NCBI GenBank assembly: GCA_014904985.1
Contig: MU129178.1
Span: forward strand, 12,957-66,705
From: Hydnum rufescens UP504
Lineage: Eukaryota > Basidiomycota > Agaricomycetes > Cantharellales > Hydnaceae
DNA length: 53,749 nt
Reading direction: 5' to 3'
The notes under the pieces were generated by a model. That model saw only the letters and a program-made list of their open reading frames with translations. It ran no database searches and was not told where the DNA came from. Both the position numbers and the translations under genes were made by a program. Shown piece by piece: positions 21,255 to 32,665 of this stretch (position 1 is the stretch's first letter; each line of letters begins with the position of its first letter).

Positions 21255-21776
21255 GGTTGTTACTTGTTAGCTGAGACTCTGGCCTCGGATCCAAGCTTTC
21301 GGGGACTCCCGGCCGATGCTGGGATGAGGTTTGTGCTGGCGACAGTGTTGCCACGACTTGTGGCTTGAGCCGACTCAAGTCGCAAGTCGAGTCACTCGGA
21401 GTCCCGCCAAGCCGTTTGCAAGTGGTTTCTGCGACTCCGCAAGTCGAGTCGCAGGAGTTGGTCCAAGCTGTAGTCCGAGGCACGAGGACTACAGACTAGT
21501 GAACGAAGGAGCGGCGTTTGCGAAAGTCTCGCGCTTGCCTTTTCTGGTTGAGTGCGCGCGCAAGACTATTGCAGCAATGCTGCTTGTCCTCTCATTTTTT
21601 GCTTTTGTGTTTGTTTGTTTTTTCCTTGCATTTTCTCTTATGCTCCTGCCAGAATTGTCTCCCAGTGGGCCGTTGTCCTGGGGCCAGAGATTTGCGCATC
21701 AGACGTGCCACAAGTGGCGATGATGGCTTGGTCTATATCTATCTGCCAATCACTGGGTTCCTTACATCCACTTGTA
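21255..21776. other. Divergent region between D1 and A4; replaced exchanger promoter
   Basis: Holds the upstream region of D1 (minus) and of A4 (plus). It is rich in gactcaagtcgcaagtcgagtc-type inverted and direct repeats (21370-21455). Similarity to the other exchanger copies begins only at about 21688 (agagatttgcgcatcag), about 90 bp before the A4 ATG. The usual exchanger 5' flank is therefore absent here and in A5. Confidence 0.55.
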
Positions 21777-23453
21777 ATGGAGCCTCGCGCGGTCCTACGC
21801 TCAGAGGAAGTCCCGTTGACTACATTGACAAGTGAATATGGCGTACCTTTGGAACCGACCCCCACCCTCGTCGACTCAGACCTCGCTGACGAGACTGGAA
21901 GGGAACGTTCACACACCGTGGCGATGATATCGAGGCTCAGAGCGATTCCTTTTTCCATAGACACCACATAAATATTGGGTATGCTGGGCACTCGACAGCT
22001 CGGATGGGCGCCTTCTGGTGAAGGTTAAAGGGGGAGGGTCGGCGCGTGCCAACTTGGTCGGAAAGCTTCAAGGCCATTGTTACTAATTCCTGTCTGCAAA
22101 TATTCTATCACTCTCTCGAGGCTATTGTCCCAGCTCACAGTTGTCAATAGGGCTCAACGTTCCCCTCGTATTCGTGCCCCTCGCATGGATAGCTCATTTC
22201 TTGAAGTGGTCAGAGTCCCTAATATTTGGATGTGGGTACCGTCGCTGCCCCCTCACTTGTTAGTTGTGTTGATCACTTGCTTCACACCGTTTTAGTGGCT
22301 CTTGTCGCGATCATTCCCTTAGAAAACTTAGCCGACTTTGGTGGGGAGTCTTTTGCCCTCTATTGTGGGAAATCACTGGGGGATCTAGTTGTTATCACTC
22401 TGGATAAGTTCGTTGTCCCCCAGTACGTTATCGCAGTCGAAACTGACATATGCACGATATTAGCGTTGTGGAAGTGTGCTTAGCAATCATCCTTCTGACG
22501 CGGGTGCGAATTGCGATTAGTGCAATCTACAGGTGACATTTTCCCATTAAATCGAAACAAACTGGACCGACACCTCATATTCTGGACAGCATGTGGAGTT
22601 ATTCTTCTCCATACACTGCTAGTGCCTGTGCGCCCAGTCCTCAGTATTCGAAGCAGCTGGACTCGATCGCTTAAGGTTTCTTTCCTTAGGGGAATATCTT
22701 TCATGTTGGGGGGTGTAAATGTCCTCCATCCAACACCTAGACCCTCATGTAACCGAACTGAATAAATCTGTGAGGCTTCTCCTGGAACGGACAGTCGGTT
22801 CGACCACTCAATCTTCTCACCTCAAACAGCTTCTTATGATAGGGTTTGCTTCGTACTCAAGCATACCCCAGTCACACTCGCGCTAAATATTGGATTTTTC
22901 TATCTAGGGTCCTTTCCCTTCTCATTCCTGCCGCTTTCTTTGCCGCTATTTTTGACAATGTGCCCCTCGGACGGTTTCCCCGAGCCGAAGTCAACGCCCC
23001 GGCTGACCCTGGCGTCATTGCCACACTAAACCAAGAAACCGTCGGAGCACTCTCGGCGATTAGTGACGCCTCTCGAAATGAGCTATTGAAGCTGAGTCGG
23101 GGGATGGCAATCATTCTTCTCATCATGTACGTTCCATCAATAAGTTATCTGCGTCTCTATTACTGAAATGTGGGGGCGGATTATCATGGCGTAGATGTGG
23201 GAAGCTTAACCTCGACCTTCCCTACTAACACCGCACAATACTCAATTCTCTCGCTTCCAGATGTTGCAAGTCGCATATATTTGTACAATCCACCGGGAGA
23301 TGAAAATCATCTCACTGCGCGTGCTGATGTCCACCCAGCCCTAAAAGAAAAAGAGACCCGAATGGGACTCGAAGAACCGAAAATGAACCCTTGGGTTTGC
23401 TTAATTCTTTTTCTGATCGTGGTTCCTTTGACCGCCGCAAGCGCCGAATGGGT
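21777..23453 (+). pseudogene. VCX1/CAX-type exchanger copy A4, 3'-truncated
   Basis: Starts at the conserved ATG with Met-Glu-Pro-Arg. A missing base near 21910 shifts exon 1 in comparison with A3. Exons 2-8 are recognisable with the same donors and acceptors as A3. The copy stops at the exon 8 donor (A-S-A-E-W then GT, about 23453). There the sequence jumps to a repeat of the region from about 16485, upstream of C1. The 3' half of the exchanger is therefore missing from this copy, and its natural continuation appears after the gap, at 30268. Confidence 0.75.
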
Positions 23454-24288
23454 GGTACTCTCCCGAATGGTTCTGGCTGCCCGGATGATACGAACATTCA
23501 ACTATTGCACCGGTGCTCATCTTTGTCTACAAGCTTGTTCTTGGATGTTCACTTTCGATGGCACTCGGCACTCAGCCTTTTCTCTCAGATGCAACTTGAA
23601 CGTCAAGAGAAATTTGTTTAGAGACCACGTGACCGAGTTGCGAGATGGAACGTGGGCCACGCTAGTTTTTTGCTCAGCGAGCTTTAGATATTGCCTGATT
23701 GAGGCTCGACTTAGAAGTTCGAGGGCGGCGCCCACCCTTGAGATGCCGTATTCCCGAAACGACAGGGCTTTGTTCACACTGTAGTCGCTTTGCTGAGAAT
23801 ATGCTTCTCTGTGCTCTCTTTCTCTTTTCACCCGCCCACATCCCTTTGATCGGTCAAAACAAATACGTAGTCTGAGACAGGGTTGCCATAGTCATTGCAG
23901 CTTCTTTCCCGCCCGGAAGAGCCAAAGTACAGGCGTAACCTATTCTTCAGTCCGGTTCTTTCGAGGCTAAGGCTTCAGCACTGCCAGAATCGTGAGATTC
24001 GCGTCCTTTCGGCTTCTCTGCCCACACACAGGAGAGACACAGGCTCATCTCATCAGCATTTGGCGAGAGGTTCAGTCCGCAAGCAGACACATAACTCGAG
24101 CTATCCTCGTGTTACGCTAGAAAACTAGCACATATGCTAAGACACGTTAAATGGCATGTGAGCAGGAATGGTCTCCAGGATCTACAAAAATTCTGGATGA
24201 ATCATGTATCAGGAGACAAGGTCCAAGGAAAGTCCTTCTTCCATGGAGGTACTCGAGATTGTCTGTCACCTAAGTCTTGAACTCTTAG

Positions 24289-25985
24289 CCATGGATCACC
24301 TATTCTTACACCGCCCGTCACATCCAGAATATCTCGCCTCCTCCACGACGCCCATCAGCCAGCGCCGTCAGACCGAACCACCATGCCAAAGACATCATCA
24401 TCGCCCTCACAGGCAAATCCCCCAAAGAAACCGCCCCGTCGCTCCCGATGCCGCTGACGACTCAGAAAAAAGTGGGGGTTTTCCAGCTACGCACCATCGA
24501 CGCCACAACAGTAGCTCCCTCCCCAAGGCGCACTCTTTTGCTTCAACGGCCCTCGAACTGTACCTTGAACATGTAACATGGATCTGGTTACTTCACTCTT
24601 CGCATTCGACAAGACTCCTGAGTACCGTGCAGAAACTACACAAGGCCGTTCCTCACTTACCAGCAGAAGGATCACGCATCACACGTCAAGCAGTCCATCA
24701 ACCCTCACCAAATACAAATGCAGAGCTCGTAACGAAATAACTCCTCACTGACACCATCATCGCCTCCAATGTTAACCCACTCCGAAGGCCAATTCTGGTG
24801 AATATTGCTCAACCAATTCCAGCCTCCTTGTAGCAGGACGTACCCGCCCCACCTACCACACAGTACGATGGACACAATCGAAACACCCCAACCTATAACC
24901 CCAACTCCCGCTCTCCAACCGTCTTCCCAGTTCGCACTCCCCCAAAGCCCGACGCGCGGAATCACCCCAGTCGCCTCACACACCAAATTCTGGCCACCTA
25001 TCCCACCGACGAGCAATTAATGTGTCAAACAGTAGTCGACAACAGTCAACCATACCCTCCAAGCGCACATCCCCCTAAACATTGCAATAAGTCTGTCTCT
25101 ACTCTATCGCTGTAACCCAAGCGCCATTTCTCGCCCTCTTGCACGGCCAATGACCTCCACCTTATGCGACTCTATTGCCAAAACCCCTATTCCCCACGTT
25201 TTGAAAAGCTCAAAGGGATGCCCTGATAGCCAAATTTCGAGTGAAACTGACCACGCAAACCTCCCTTTGACACCGAATGATGATCTCAGATTACCCAACC
25301 AAGTTGAACATGAGATCGCACCAATTTTGCTGAATCCCCAGCTTCTTAACGGCCCACTCCCCGCCACGAGGCTCGTATCCGAGGAACAGGATCCCGGACC
25401 TCTCAGCGCCTCAGTATACTCACTTTTGCCATCAACCCGATCACAACGATTCTTCAACCGCTCACACCATTTCGTCCTTGGATTTCCATGCAAGACATCC
25501 CCGATACGAGGAACGCGCCCCAAGAGGAGACTCGAAGATCGCCCTTCACCCAGCCTTAATGATCACCCGTACCCATGTCGTCCTTGCGCAATGAATATCG
25601 GCTCGACGACGACAACATCCGACTGCCCCCCTTTGCTACGTTCGGAAGAGAAAACGAAACTGTCAGGAAACGAAGAGACCGTTGCGCCAGCGCCCTTCCT
25701 CTCGACCTAGCAGCCGTCTACAAAAATACCCGCATTACGAAAAGCTCACTCTAATCAGGATATGTATCGACAACCAGTAGAAGCGAGACTACATAAAGCC
25801 GAATCCCAACGATATGTCATGGTTCTCAGGACGAAGAGTTTGGAGTCTGCCGTTCATGAGATATTTTAATGTCTTCAGTGATTCTCCCATGATATATACA
25901 CTCTACCCCTGACTTCGTCCCCTGCCCGTGGCGCCCTTCGGGAGCAGCCGTAGTTTGCAGGTAAAATATCGAGTATTCATCATCA
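24289..25985 (+). mobile_element. Second, error-rich copy of the ORF1-only element
   Basis: Follows the same target sequence (24275-24288). The ORF1 ATG is at 24383 and the expected TAG at 25708-25710. The frame is interrupted by many single-base indels absent from 17455-18795. The right target copy is degraded (near 25986). This most likely represents the same element read at lower quality, or a true duplicate read poorly. Confidence 0.7.
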
Positions 25986-26136
25986 TCTGAACTCTACAAC
26001 CATTTTAACAATAGCAGTTCATTACCAGCCCCCTGTTCGATATAGCGACACTCTCCTGATACATTGTGGAGTACAGTATGCAAATCCCTCCCCCCCAACG
26101 TGCGCAAAACCAGCCACAAAAAAAGAATTTCCTTAG

Positions 26137-28127
26137 TCCCAATTCCCGTCCACCGCACTCTCTAACATGGCCTCGTATTCGGAATCTAAGTCGGGCCACT
26201 GCTGGAGGAGATCGAGCCCAACTAGAACTCGGTTGCGTGAGCGCGTTGAATGCTGGCTCCTCCACACCGGCGCACGATCGAATCCAAGTATATCCCCTCC
26301 AGTTCCCTTCCAGGGCCAGAGCATCTGTTCCACTGTGACGCAACTGCGGCAATGCCCAATTTACATTTGCCCATGCGATCGCGAATATCGAATTTGATCT
26401 CCGGTGGCGATATGCAGACGTTTGGCGAGCAGGCCAAAACCAGCAGCACTTCTAGCCGACTCCTATGGTCACAGAACCTTCTCAGTTGTCGAAGCCTCTG
26501 CGTAGGATCTCTTCCGCAAAATTGTCGAACAATTCAGCTATTGGAAACAATACAACCTTGAAAGTACTTCAACTGTTTTCTTTCGTCAGGTAGTTTGGAA
26601 GGCCCCACATCGACGACGGAAGATACGATTAGCCCATGAGAGACGCCTCACAAGCACGTGTGCCGGTGAGTCGTTTGATAGAAGCTTTATGACTGTTCAG
26701 TCAGCAAGCTCGCGACGATGAGGTCTTCAATTCCCAACTATCGAATGCCTTGAGAATTGCTCGCGGCGACGATGGGTTCATGGGTCAGGCCGCGACGGGA
26801 GACGGTGCGGGAGTAAAGGACCAAAACGTGAGAGAGATATTCAGCCCATATGTTTTTGTACACCCCGTACACATATAGGATGGCACGACGCCAGGCCACG
26901 ACATTGCCTAGATAAACGTCAGCGCTTGATGCCCGGAATATCCCTGTCTGGAAGTTCGCCGGGGGATCTTGGTCCATCTAGTCCACGTTGTCGTCTACAT
27001 GATCTACATCACAGCCATTGTGAGAGAATGGAGTCCGATTGTCATTTCGGCACACCTGAAGGCGAACCCGGGGCGAATCCGGGTTCGAAGCAGGATAAGG
27101 ACCCGGACCTGACAGCAGTATGCGCATCGAATACAGCTCAAAACACATCACGAAGGGGGAGCTTCAATAGGAGATCAATTTGATAAACCTTGATAGACAG
27201 CTCTGAGCAGGTTAGATCAATCTTTTGGTGCTCAAAACAGCCAGTGTATCAACAGTGTGAATTTGACAATTACAAACAGCAGTTTTGAAAACTCGAGCGT
27301 ACGGCATGCATGCGGATCCACCAGGGGGCTGTTTTTGGACTCCATTCACAATGATCTCCAATCATTGGGGCATTCATCCTGGCAAGAGATTGACGATAAG
27401 ACATCTGGTACCAGTACCAGTGTGGGTTCAAAGGTCTCCTGGGAAAGAGGTTTCCAGTTGTGGCCAGGATTACTTCTAGAGCCTGGGGAACAGATATGGT
27501 CTGAAGCCAGACCAATGGGCGACTTTTGGCAAGCAGGAGGCAGATAATGAACAGAATGGAGGGTAATTTGCTGAGGGCGAGGTGCAAAGTCTCGGATAGC
27601 GGCCGGGAGGTCTTGGTCATACTGAGAGTCCCTCAGCATCCCCCCCCTGATTCATCCTGAAAACACAGGCAGTTAGAGACAAAAGTAGACCACAAGTGTG
27701 TCTACTTCAGAGTGCTACCGGTTAGCAAGTTCTCCAAGCGTGGTTTTGCTGGCTCGATGACTTGGATCTGAAATCCATGTGTGGAATTGGGCAGGGGATT
27801 TTGGGTGACAATCGTCTCAATGTTATGTGTTCACCAGGGGAGTCACAGTGACATCAAGGGTCCCCAAGACAGTGAGTTGGGTGACCTGGGAGGTCAACTT
27901 GCCTGCCACTGCTACAACTCTCCTTCCAGGCCCACTCCCTGATTACTGCAGTCCTCTGATCCCCTCATCAGGGAGAGTGGCAAAGTGACTGCAAGCCTGG
28001 AGTGTCGGGGAAGTAGAAACGGCCTTGCGATGGTCAGATGGTTCCACTTGTCGGGAAAGTGAGAGATAAGCTTAGAAAGAGTACGAATGCGGGAGATCAA
28101 TCTCATGGAGAGTATTTGGTTTGACAT
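26137..28127 (-). pseudogene. Error-rich copy of the OTT_1508-like deaminase D1
   Basis: Matches D1 from the stop region to the start ATG (28127), with indels every few tens of bases so that no exon stays open. The H-C-E and C-x2-C regions are recognisable at the nucleotide level. Labelled pseudogene only because the given sequence cannot be read; the breaks are probably sequencing errors. Confidence 0.6.
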
Positions 28128-28649
28128 GGTTGTTACTTGTTAGCTGAGACTCTGGCCTCGGATCCAAGCTTTCGGGGACTCCCGGCCGATGCTGGGATGA
28201 GGTTTGTGCTGGCGACAGTGTTGCCACGACTTGTGGCTTGAGCCGACTCAAGTCGCAAGTCGATCACTCGGAGTCCGCCAAGCCGTTTGCAAGTGGTTTC
28301 TGCGACTCCGCAAGTCGAGTCGCAGGAGTTGTCCAAGTTGTAGTCCGAGGCACGAAGGACTACAGACTAAGTGAACGAAGGAGCGGCGTTTGCCGAAAGT
28401 CTCGCGCTTGCCTTTTCTGGTTGAGTGCGCGCGCAAGACTATTGCAGCAATTGCTGCTTGTCTCTCATTTTTTTGCTTTTGTGTTTGTTGTTTTTTCCTT
28501 GCATTTTCTCTTATGCTCCTGCCAGAATTGTCTTCCCAGTGGGCCTTGTCACTGGGGCCAGAGATTTGCGCATCAGACGTGCCACAAGTGGCGATGATGG
28601 CTTGGTCTATACTATCGTCCAAACACTGGGTTCCTTACATCCACTTGTA
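28128..28649. other. Error-rich copy of the D1-A4 intergenic region
   Basis: Repeats 21255-21776, including the gactcaagtcg words. No gene. Confidence 0.6.
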
Positions 28650-31034
28650 ATGGAGCCTCGCGCGGTCTACGCTCAGGAGGAGTCCCGTTGACTACATTGA
28701 CAAGTGAATATGGCGTACCTTGGACCGACCCCCAACCCCTCGTCGACTCAGACCTCGCTGACGAGACTGGAAGGGAACGTTCCACACCACCGTCGCGATG
28801 ATATCGAGGCTCAGAGCGATTCTTTTTCCATAGACACCACAAAAATATTGGGTATGCTGGGCACTCGACAGCTCGGATGGGCGCCTTCTGGTGAAGGTTA
28901 AGGGGGAGGGTCGTCGCGTGCCAACTTGTCGGAAAGCTTCAAGGCCATTGTTACTAATTCCTGTCTGCAAATATTCTATCACTCTCTCGAGGCTATTGTC
29001 CCAGCTCACAGTTGTCAATAGGGCTCAACGTTCCCCCTCGTATTCGTGCCCTCGCATGGATAGCTCATTTCTTGAAGTGGTCAGAGCCTAATATTTGGAT
29101 GTGGGTACCGTCGCTGCCCCTCACTTGTTAGTTGTGTTGTATCCACTTGCTTCACACCGTTTTAGTGGCCTTGTCCGATCATTCCCCTTAGAAAACTTAG
29201 CCGAACTTTGCGGGGAGTCTTTTGCCCTCTATTGTGGGAAATCACTGGGGGATCTAGTTGTTATCACTCTGGATAAGTTCGTTGTCCCCCAGTACGTTAT
29301 TCGCAGTCGAAACTGACATATGCAACGATATTAGCGTTGTGGAAGTGTGCTTTAGCAATCATCCTTCTGACGCGGGCGATGGCGATTAGTGCAATCTACA
29401 GTGACATTTTCCCATTAAATCGAAACAAACCTGGACCGACACCTCATATTCTGGACAGCATGTGGAGTTATTCTTCTCCATACACTGCTAGTGCCTGTGC
29501 GCCCAGTCCCAGTTTCGAAGCAGCTGGACTCGATTCGCTTAATGGTTCTTTCCTTAGGGAATATCTTTCATGTTGGGGGGTGTAATGTCCTTCATCAACA
29601 CCTAGACTCTTATACTGTGAGGCTTCTCTGGAACGGTCTTTCGTTTCCACTCAATCTTCTCACCTCCAAACTTCTTCTATGATAGGGTTTGCTTCGTACT
29701 CAAGCATACCCAGTCGTCACACTCGCGCAATATTGGGTTTTCTATCTAGGGTCCTTTCCCTTTCTTCTCTGGCTTTCTTTGCCGCTATTTTGACAGTGTC
29801 CCTCGGGCGGTTTCCCCGAGCCGAAGTCAACGCCCTGTTACCCTGGTCTGTCCTATCCACTAACCAAGAAACCGTCGAGCGACTCTCGGCGATTAGTGAC
29901 GCCTCTCGAAAGAGCTATTGAAGCTGAGTCGGGGGATGGCAATCTTCTTCTCATCCATGTACGTTCCATCAATAAGTTATCTGCGTCTCTATTACTGAAT
30001 GTGGGGGTCGATTATCATGGCGTAGATGTGGAAGCTTAACCTCGACCTTCCCTACTAACACCGCACAATACTCAATTCTCTCGCTTCCAGATGTGCAAGT
30101 CGCATATATTTGTACAATCCACCGGGAGATGAAAATCATCTCACTGCGCGTGCTGATGTCCACCCAGCCTTAAAAGAAAAAGAGACCCGAATGGGACTCG
30201 AAGAACCGAAAATGAACCCTTGGGTTTGCTTAATTCTTTTTCNNNNNNNNNNNNNNNNNNNNNNNNNTAAGTGGCTGTTTCTGCATGCCGTTGTTCATCC
30301 ATCTCATGCAGCTGCTCGCATTCCTTCCCGTAAGCTGGTTGCCAGCCTAAGAACACATCCGGAAGACCTCGAGAGTGAAGCAGGAATGGTTCGGCTTGAT
30401 CTTCCTCCCCGTCGTGTCGTTCGCTGCCCAAGCTCTGGTCGCTATGATCTACTTCGTGCAGAAGTTGTCGTTCTGAAGCCGGAGCCTCCGAGATGCTCGC
30501 ACAGGGCCGCACGATCGATCTTTCGATCTCCAATTCACGTTGTTCTGGATCCCTTTATTGTCTTGCTGGCATGGTTGGGACGACAAGCCTCTCTTCCTCC
30601 TTTTTTGGTGAGTATACGGAGTGTTCTTGTTGGCGCCGCGTGATTGACCTTCCCGAGGCGTCTTGGCAGATTTTTTCGAAGTGGCTGTTGTGATAGGCGC
30701 TTTTTCCTTGTAACAATGTGACTGATGATGCGAAGACAAACTGGGTTGAAGGGTATGTCCCCATCTGCCTCTCACATTATGACGGTGATTTGACAAGTCA
30801 TTTTGTGATTTTTTTTTCTCAGGTTCATCTTGCTATCATTTACATCATGATCGTTCGTTTTTTTAATCTATATTGTTCGCTTCAATTATGCTGAAGCTTT
30901 TGGCGTGCCCTTTGCCCGGAATTGCAGGCGACAGCAGCGTGGTTTACGATGGACAACAATCCCTTGACACGATGTCGTTCTGCGAAACCGTTTCGTCTGT
31001 CCTTGCTACCCATTCCAGTACCGCCGCCACCTAG
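28650..31034 (+). pseudogene. VCX1/CAX-type exchanger copy A5, split by the sequence gap
   Basis: The start matches A4. Exons 1-8 are present up to 30242, then 25 N. The copy resumes at 30268 with taagtgg, the second base onward of the exon 8 donor seen in A3 (gtaagtgg). About 38 bp of exon 8 are lost in the gap. The 3' exons continue to the TAG at 31032-31034. Many one-base indels are present on both sides of the gap. The copy may be a normal gene; the sequence is too poor to judge. Confidence 0.65.
30243..30267. other. Assembly gap, 25 N
   Basis: A run of exactly 25 N. The flanks align about 38 bp apart on the A3 copy, so the true missing sequence may be only that long. A fixed 25-N run is used by some long-read gap-filling tools for gaps left unclosed. 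Confidence 0.95.
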
Positions 31035-31850
31035 GAGAGCCTTAGAGATTTCGAAATTCAAACCAATCGATCGATTGCATCATCCACAACACATACACAT
31101 ACCCTGCACAACCTTCCCCATGTCTCTAATACCCCTTGCTTGGCTTTCAATCTCTTTTTGTTCTCTCGTACACATCTTTCTCCAAAATGTATGCCCTGCA
31201 CGTGTAATACGTACTATATGATATGAATATAGTCCTATAGTATATCGGCTTGCCTCCTATGTTTGGTGGTCTTTGAACCGCTGTTCTTCTTTGAGAGAGA
31301 GAATTATTGCCGAGTCGGCCAAAGCCGTTCAAGTGTCAAAAAGAGGCGATTTACAGTACTGATGAGTTTGGATCGTGTTGATTTGGATGTGCTATTACAT
31401 CAAAGGGCGGAAGTACAGTAGAGGAAATCGAGTCCAGCCTTCGCAATGGGACTACTGGCCAAAAGGGAACCAAGGTATCAAAGTATGGAGGCGGGCCCCA
31501 GGCGAGCGGCCCGCCTTGTGACTGGCTTTTCTCACCCCTCGGACTCTCCGGAGAGTTCAGACATGGTATCATTGGTATGTCTCAACGACTCGGCATCTCC
31601 CATCATGTTGGCGGCGGCTTACCACACAGTTGTACCTTCCGGGCGTTGACAGGGGAGGCAGTTAGCAGAGAGGAGCAGTAGCGTAACCGATGCAAGTCTG
31701 GGAATCCGGGACAACAAAAAAACAAAACCAAAACCCCCCCTATTAGGCTGTGACACGCCAGCTGCAGTGTAAAAAAAATATGAATGAGAATCTGAGTTGA
31801 ACGCTGTGCATGTGCTTATTAGCATCGTCCATCCCAACACCCCCCCCTTC
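31035..31850. repeat. 3' tail module after A5
   Basis: Homologous to 37245-38045 after A7 and to 3307-3900 after A1. It includes the conserved short frame (near 31375-31560) and an A-rich, C-rich tract (31710-31740). It ends abruptly in a C run at about 31848, where A6 begins. Confidence 0.6.
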
Positions 31851-32665
31851 GATCGTGGTTCCTTTGACCGCCGCAAGCGCCGAATGGGTGAGTGGCTGTT
31901 TCTGCATGCCGTTGTTCATCCATCTCATGCAGCTGCTCGCATTCCCTCCGGTAAGTTGGTTGCCAGCCTAGAACACGTCAGGGAGACTTCGAGAGTGAAG
32001 CAGGAATGGTTCGGCTTGATCTTCCTCCCCGTCGTGTCGTTCGCTGCCCAAGCTCTGGTCGCTATAATCTACTTCATGGAGAAGTTGTCGTTCATGGATG
32101 CGGAGCCTCCGAGATGCTTGCGCAGGCGCACGATCGATCTTTCGATCCAATTCACGTTGTTCTGGATGCCCTTTATTGTCTTGCTGCGTGGTGGGACGAC
32201 AAGCCTCTCTTCCTCCTTTTTGGTGAGCATACGGAGTGTCGTCTTGTTGGCGCCGCGTGATTGACCTTCCCGAGGCGCCTGGCAGATTTTTTCGAAGTGG
32301 CTGTTGTGATAGGCGCTTGTTTCCTTGTGAACAATGTGACTGATGATGCGAAGAACAAACTGGGTTGAAGGGTATGTCCCATCCCATTTCTCTCCATGTT
32401 ATGGTGATTGACGGACTCCTTTGTGGATTTTTCACCTGTGGAAAAAAAATTAGGTTCATCTTGGTATCGTTCTACGTCATGATCGTTAGTTCTGTCAGAT
32501 CTGTTATTCGTTTTAATTATTGCTGAAGCTTTGGGCACTTTTCCGGAATCGCAGGCGACAGCAGCGTGGTTTTACGACGGGCAACAATCTCTTGACAAGA
32601 TGTCATTCTGCGAAACCGTTTCGTCTGTCCTTGCTATCCATCCCAATGGTACCACTGCAACCTAG
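31851..32665 (+). pseudogene. VCX1/CAX-type exchanger copy A6, 5'-truncated
   Basis: Starts in the middle of exon 8 (gatcgtggttcctttgaccgcc) with no upstream exons, so only the C-terminal half is present: A-E-W donor, Q-E-W-F-G-L, S-F-A-A-Q, Q-F-T-L-F-W, A-K-T-N-W and the last exon. The final exon ends T-A-T-stop (32663-32665). It is most similar to A2, including the H-P-N-G end, but lacks A2's extra G and so keeps the stop. Several one-base indels are likely sequencing errors. Without a start it cannot make an exchanger. Confidence 0.75.

Larger units (their letters stand above)
23454..30242. repeat. Indel-rich repeat of 16.49-23.43 kb (probable uncorrected read sequence)
   Basis: Gene order and sequence repeat the block in front of it, including the 16.7-kb insert, the LINE-like element, the deaminase and the exchanger 5' half. 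The differences are almost all single-base insertions and deletions. The coordinate offset shrinks steadily: 6965 at the start, 6928 at the retroelement ATG, 6883 at the middle of the deaminase, 6829 near the end (a net loss of about 136 bp). That pattern fits sequencing error, not evolution. Frames inside this block should not be used. Confidence 0.85.

Noticed and set aside
24204..25710. Several overlapping short genes in the error-rich block
   Set aside because: They are fragments of the single intact ORF at 17455-18795, broken by one-base indels.
30110..30643. Continuous frame bridging the N run
   Set aside because: It depends on an arbitrary 25-N placeholder. The real distance between the flanks is probably about 38 bp.
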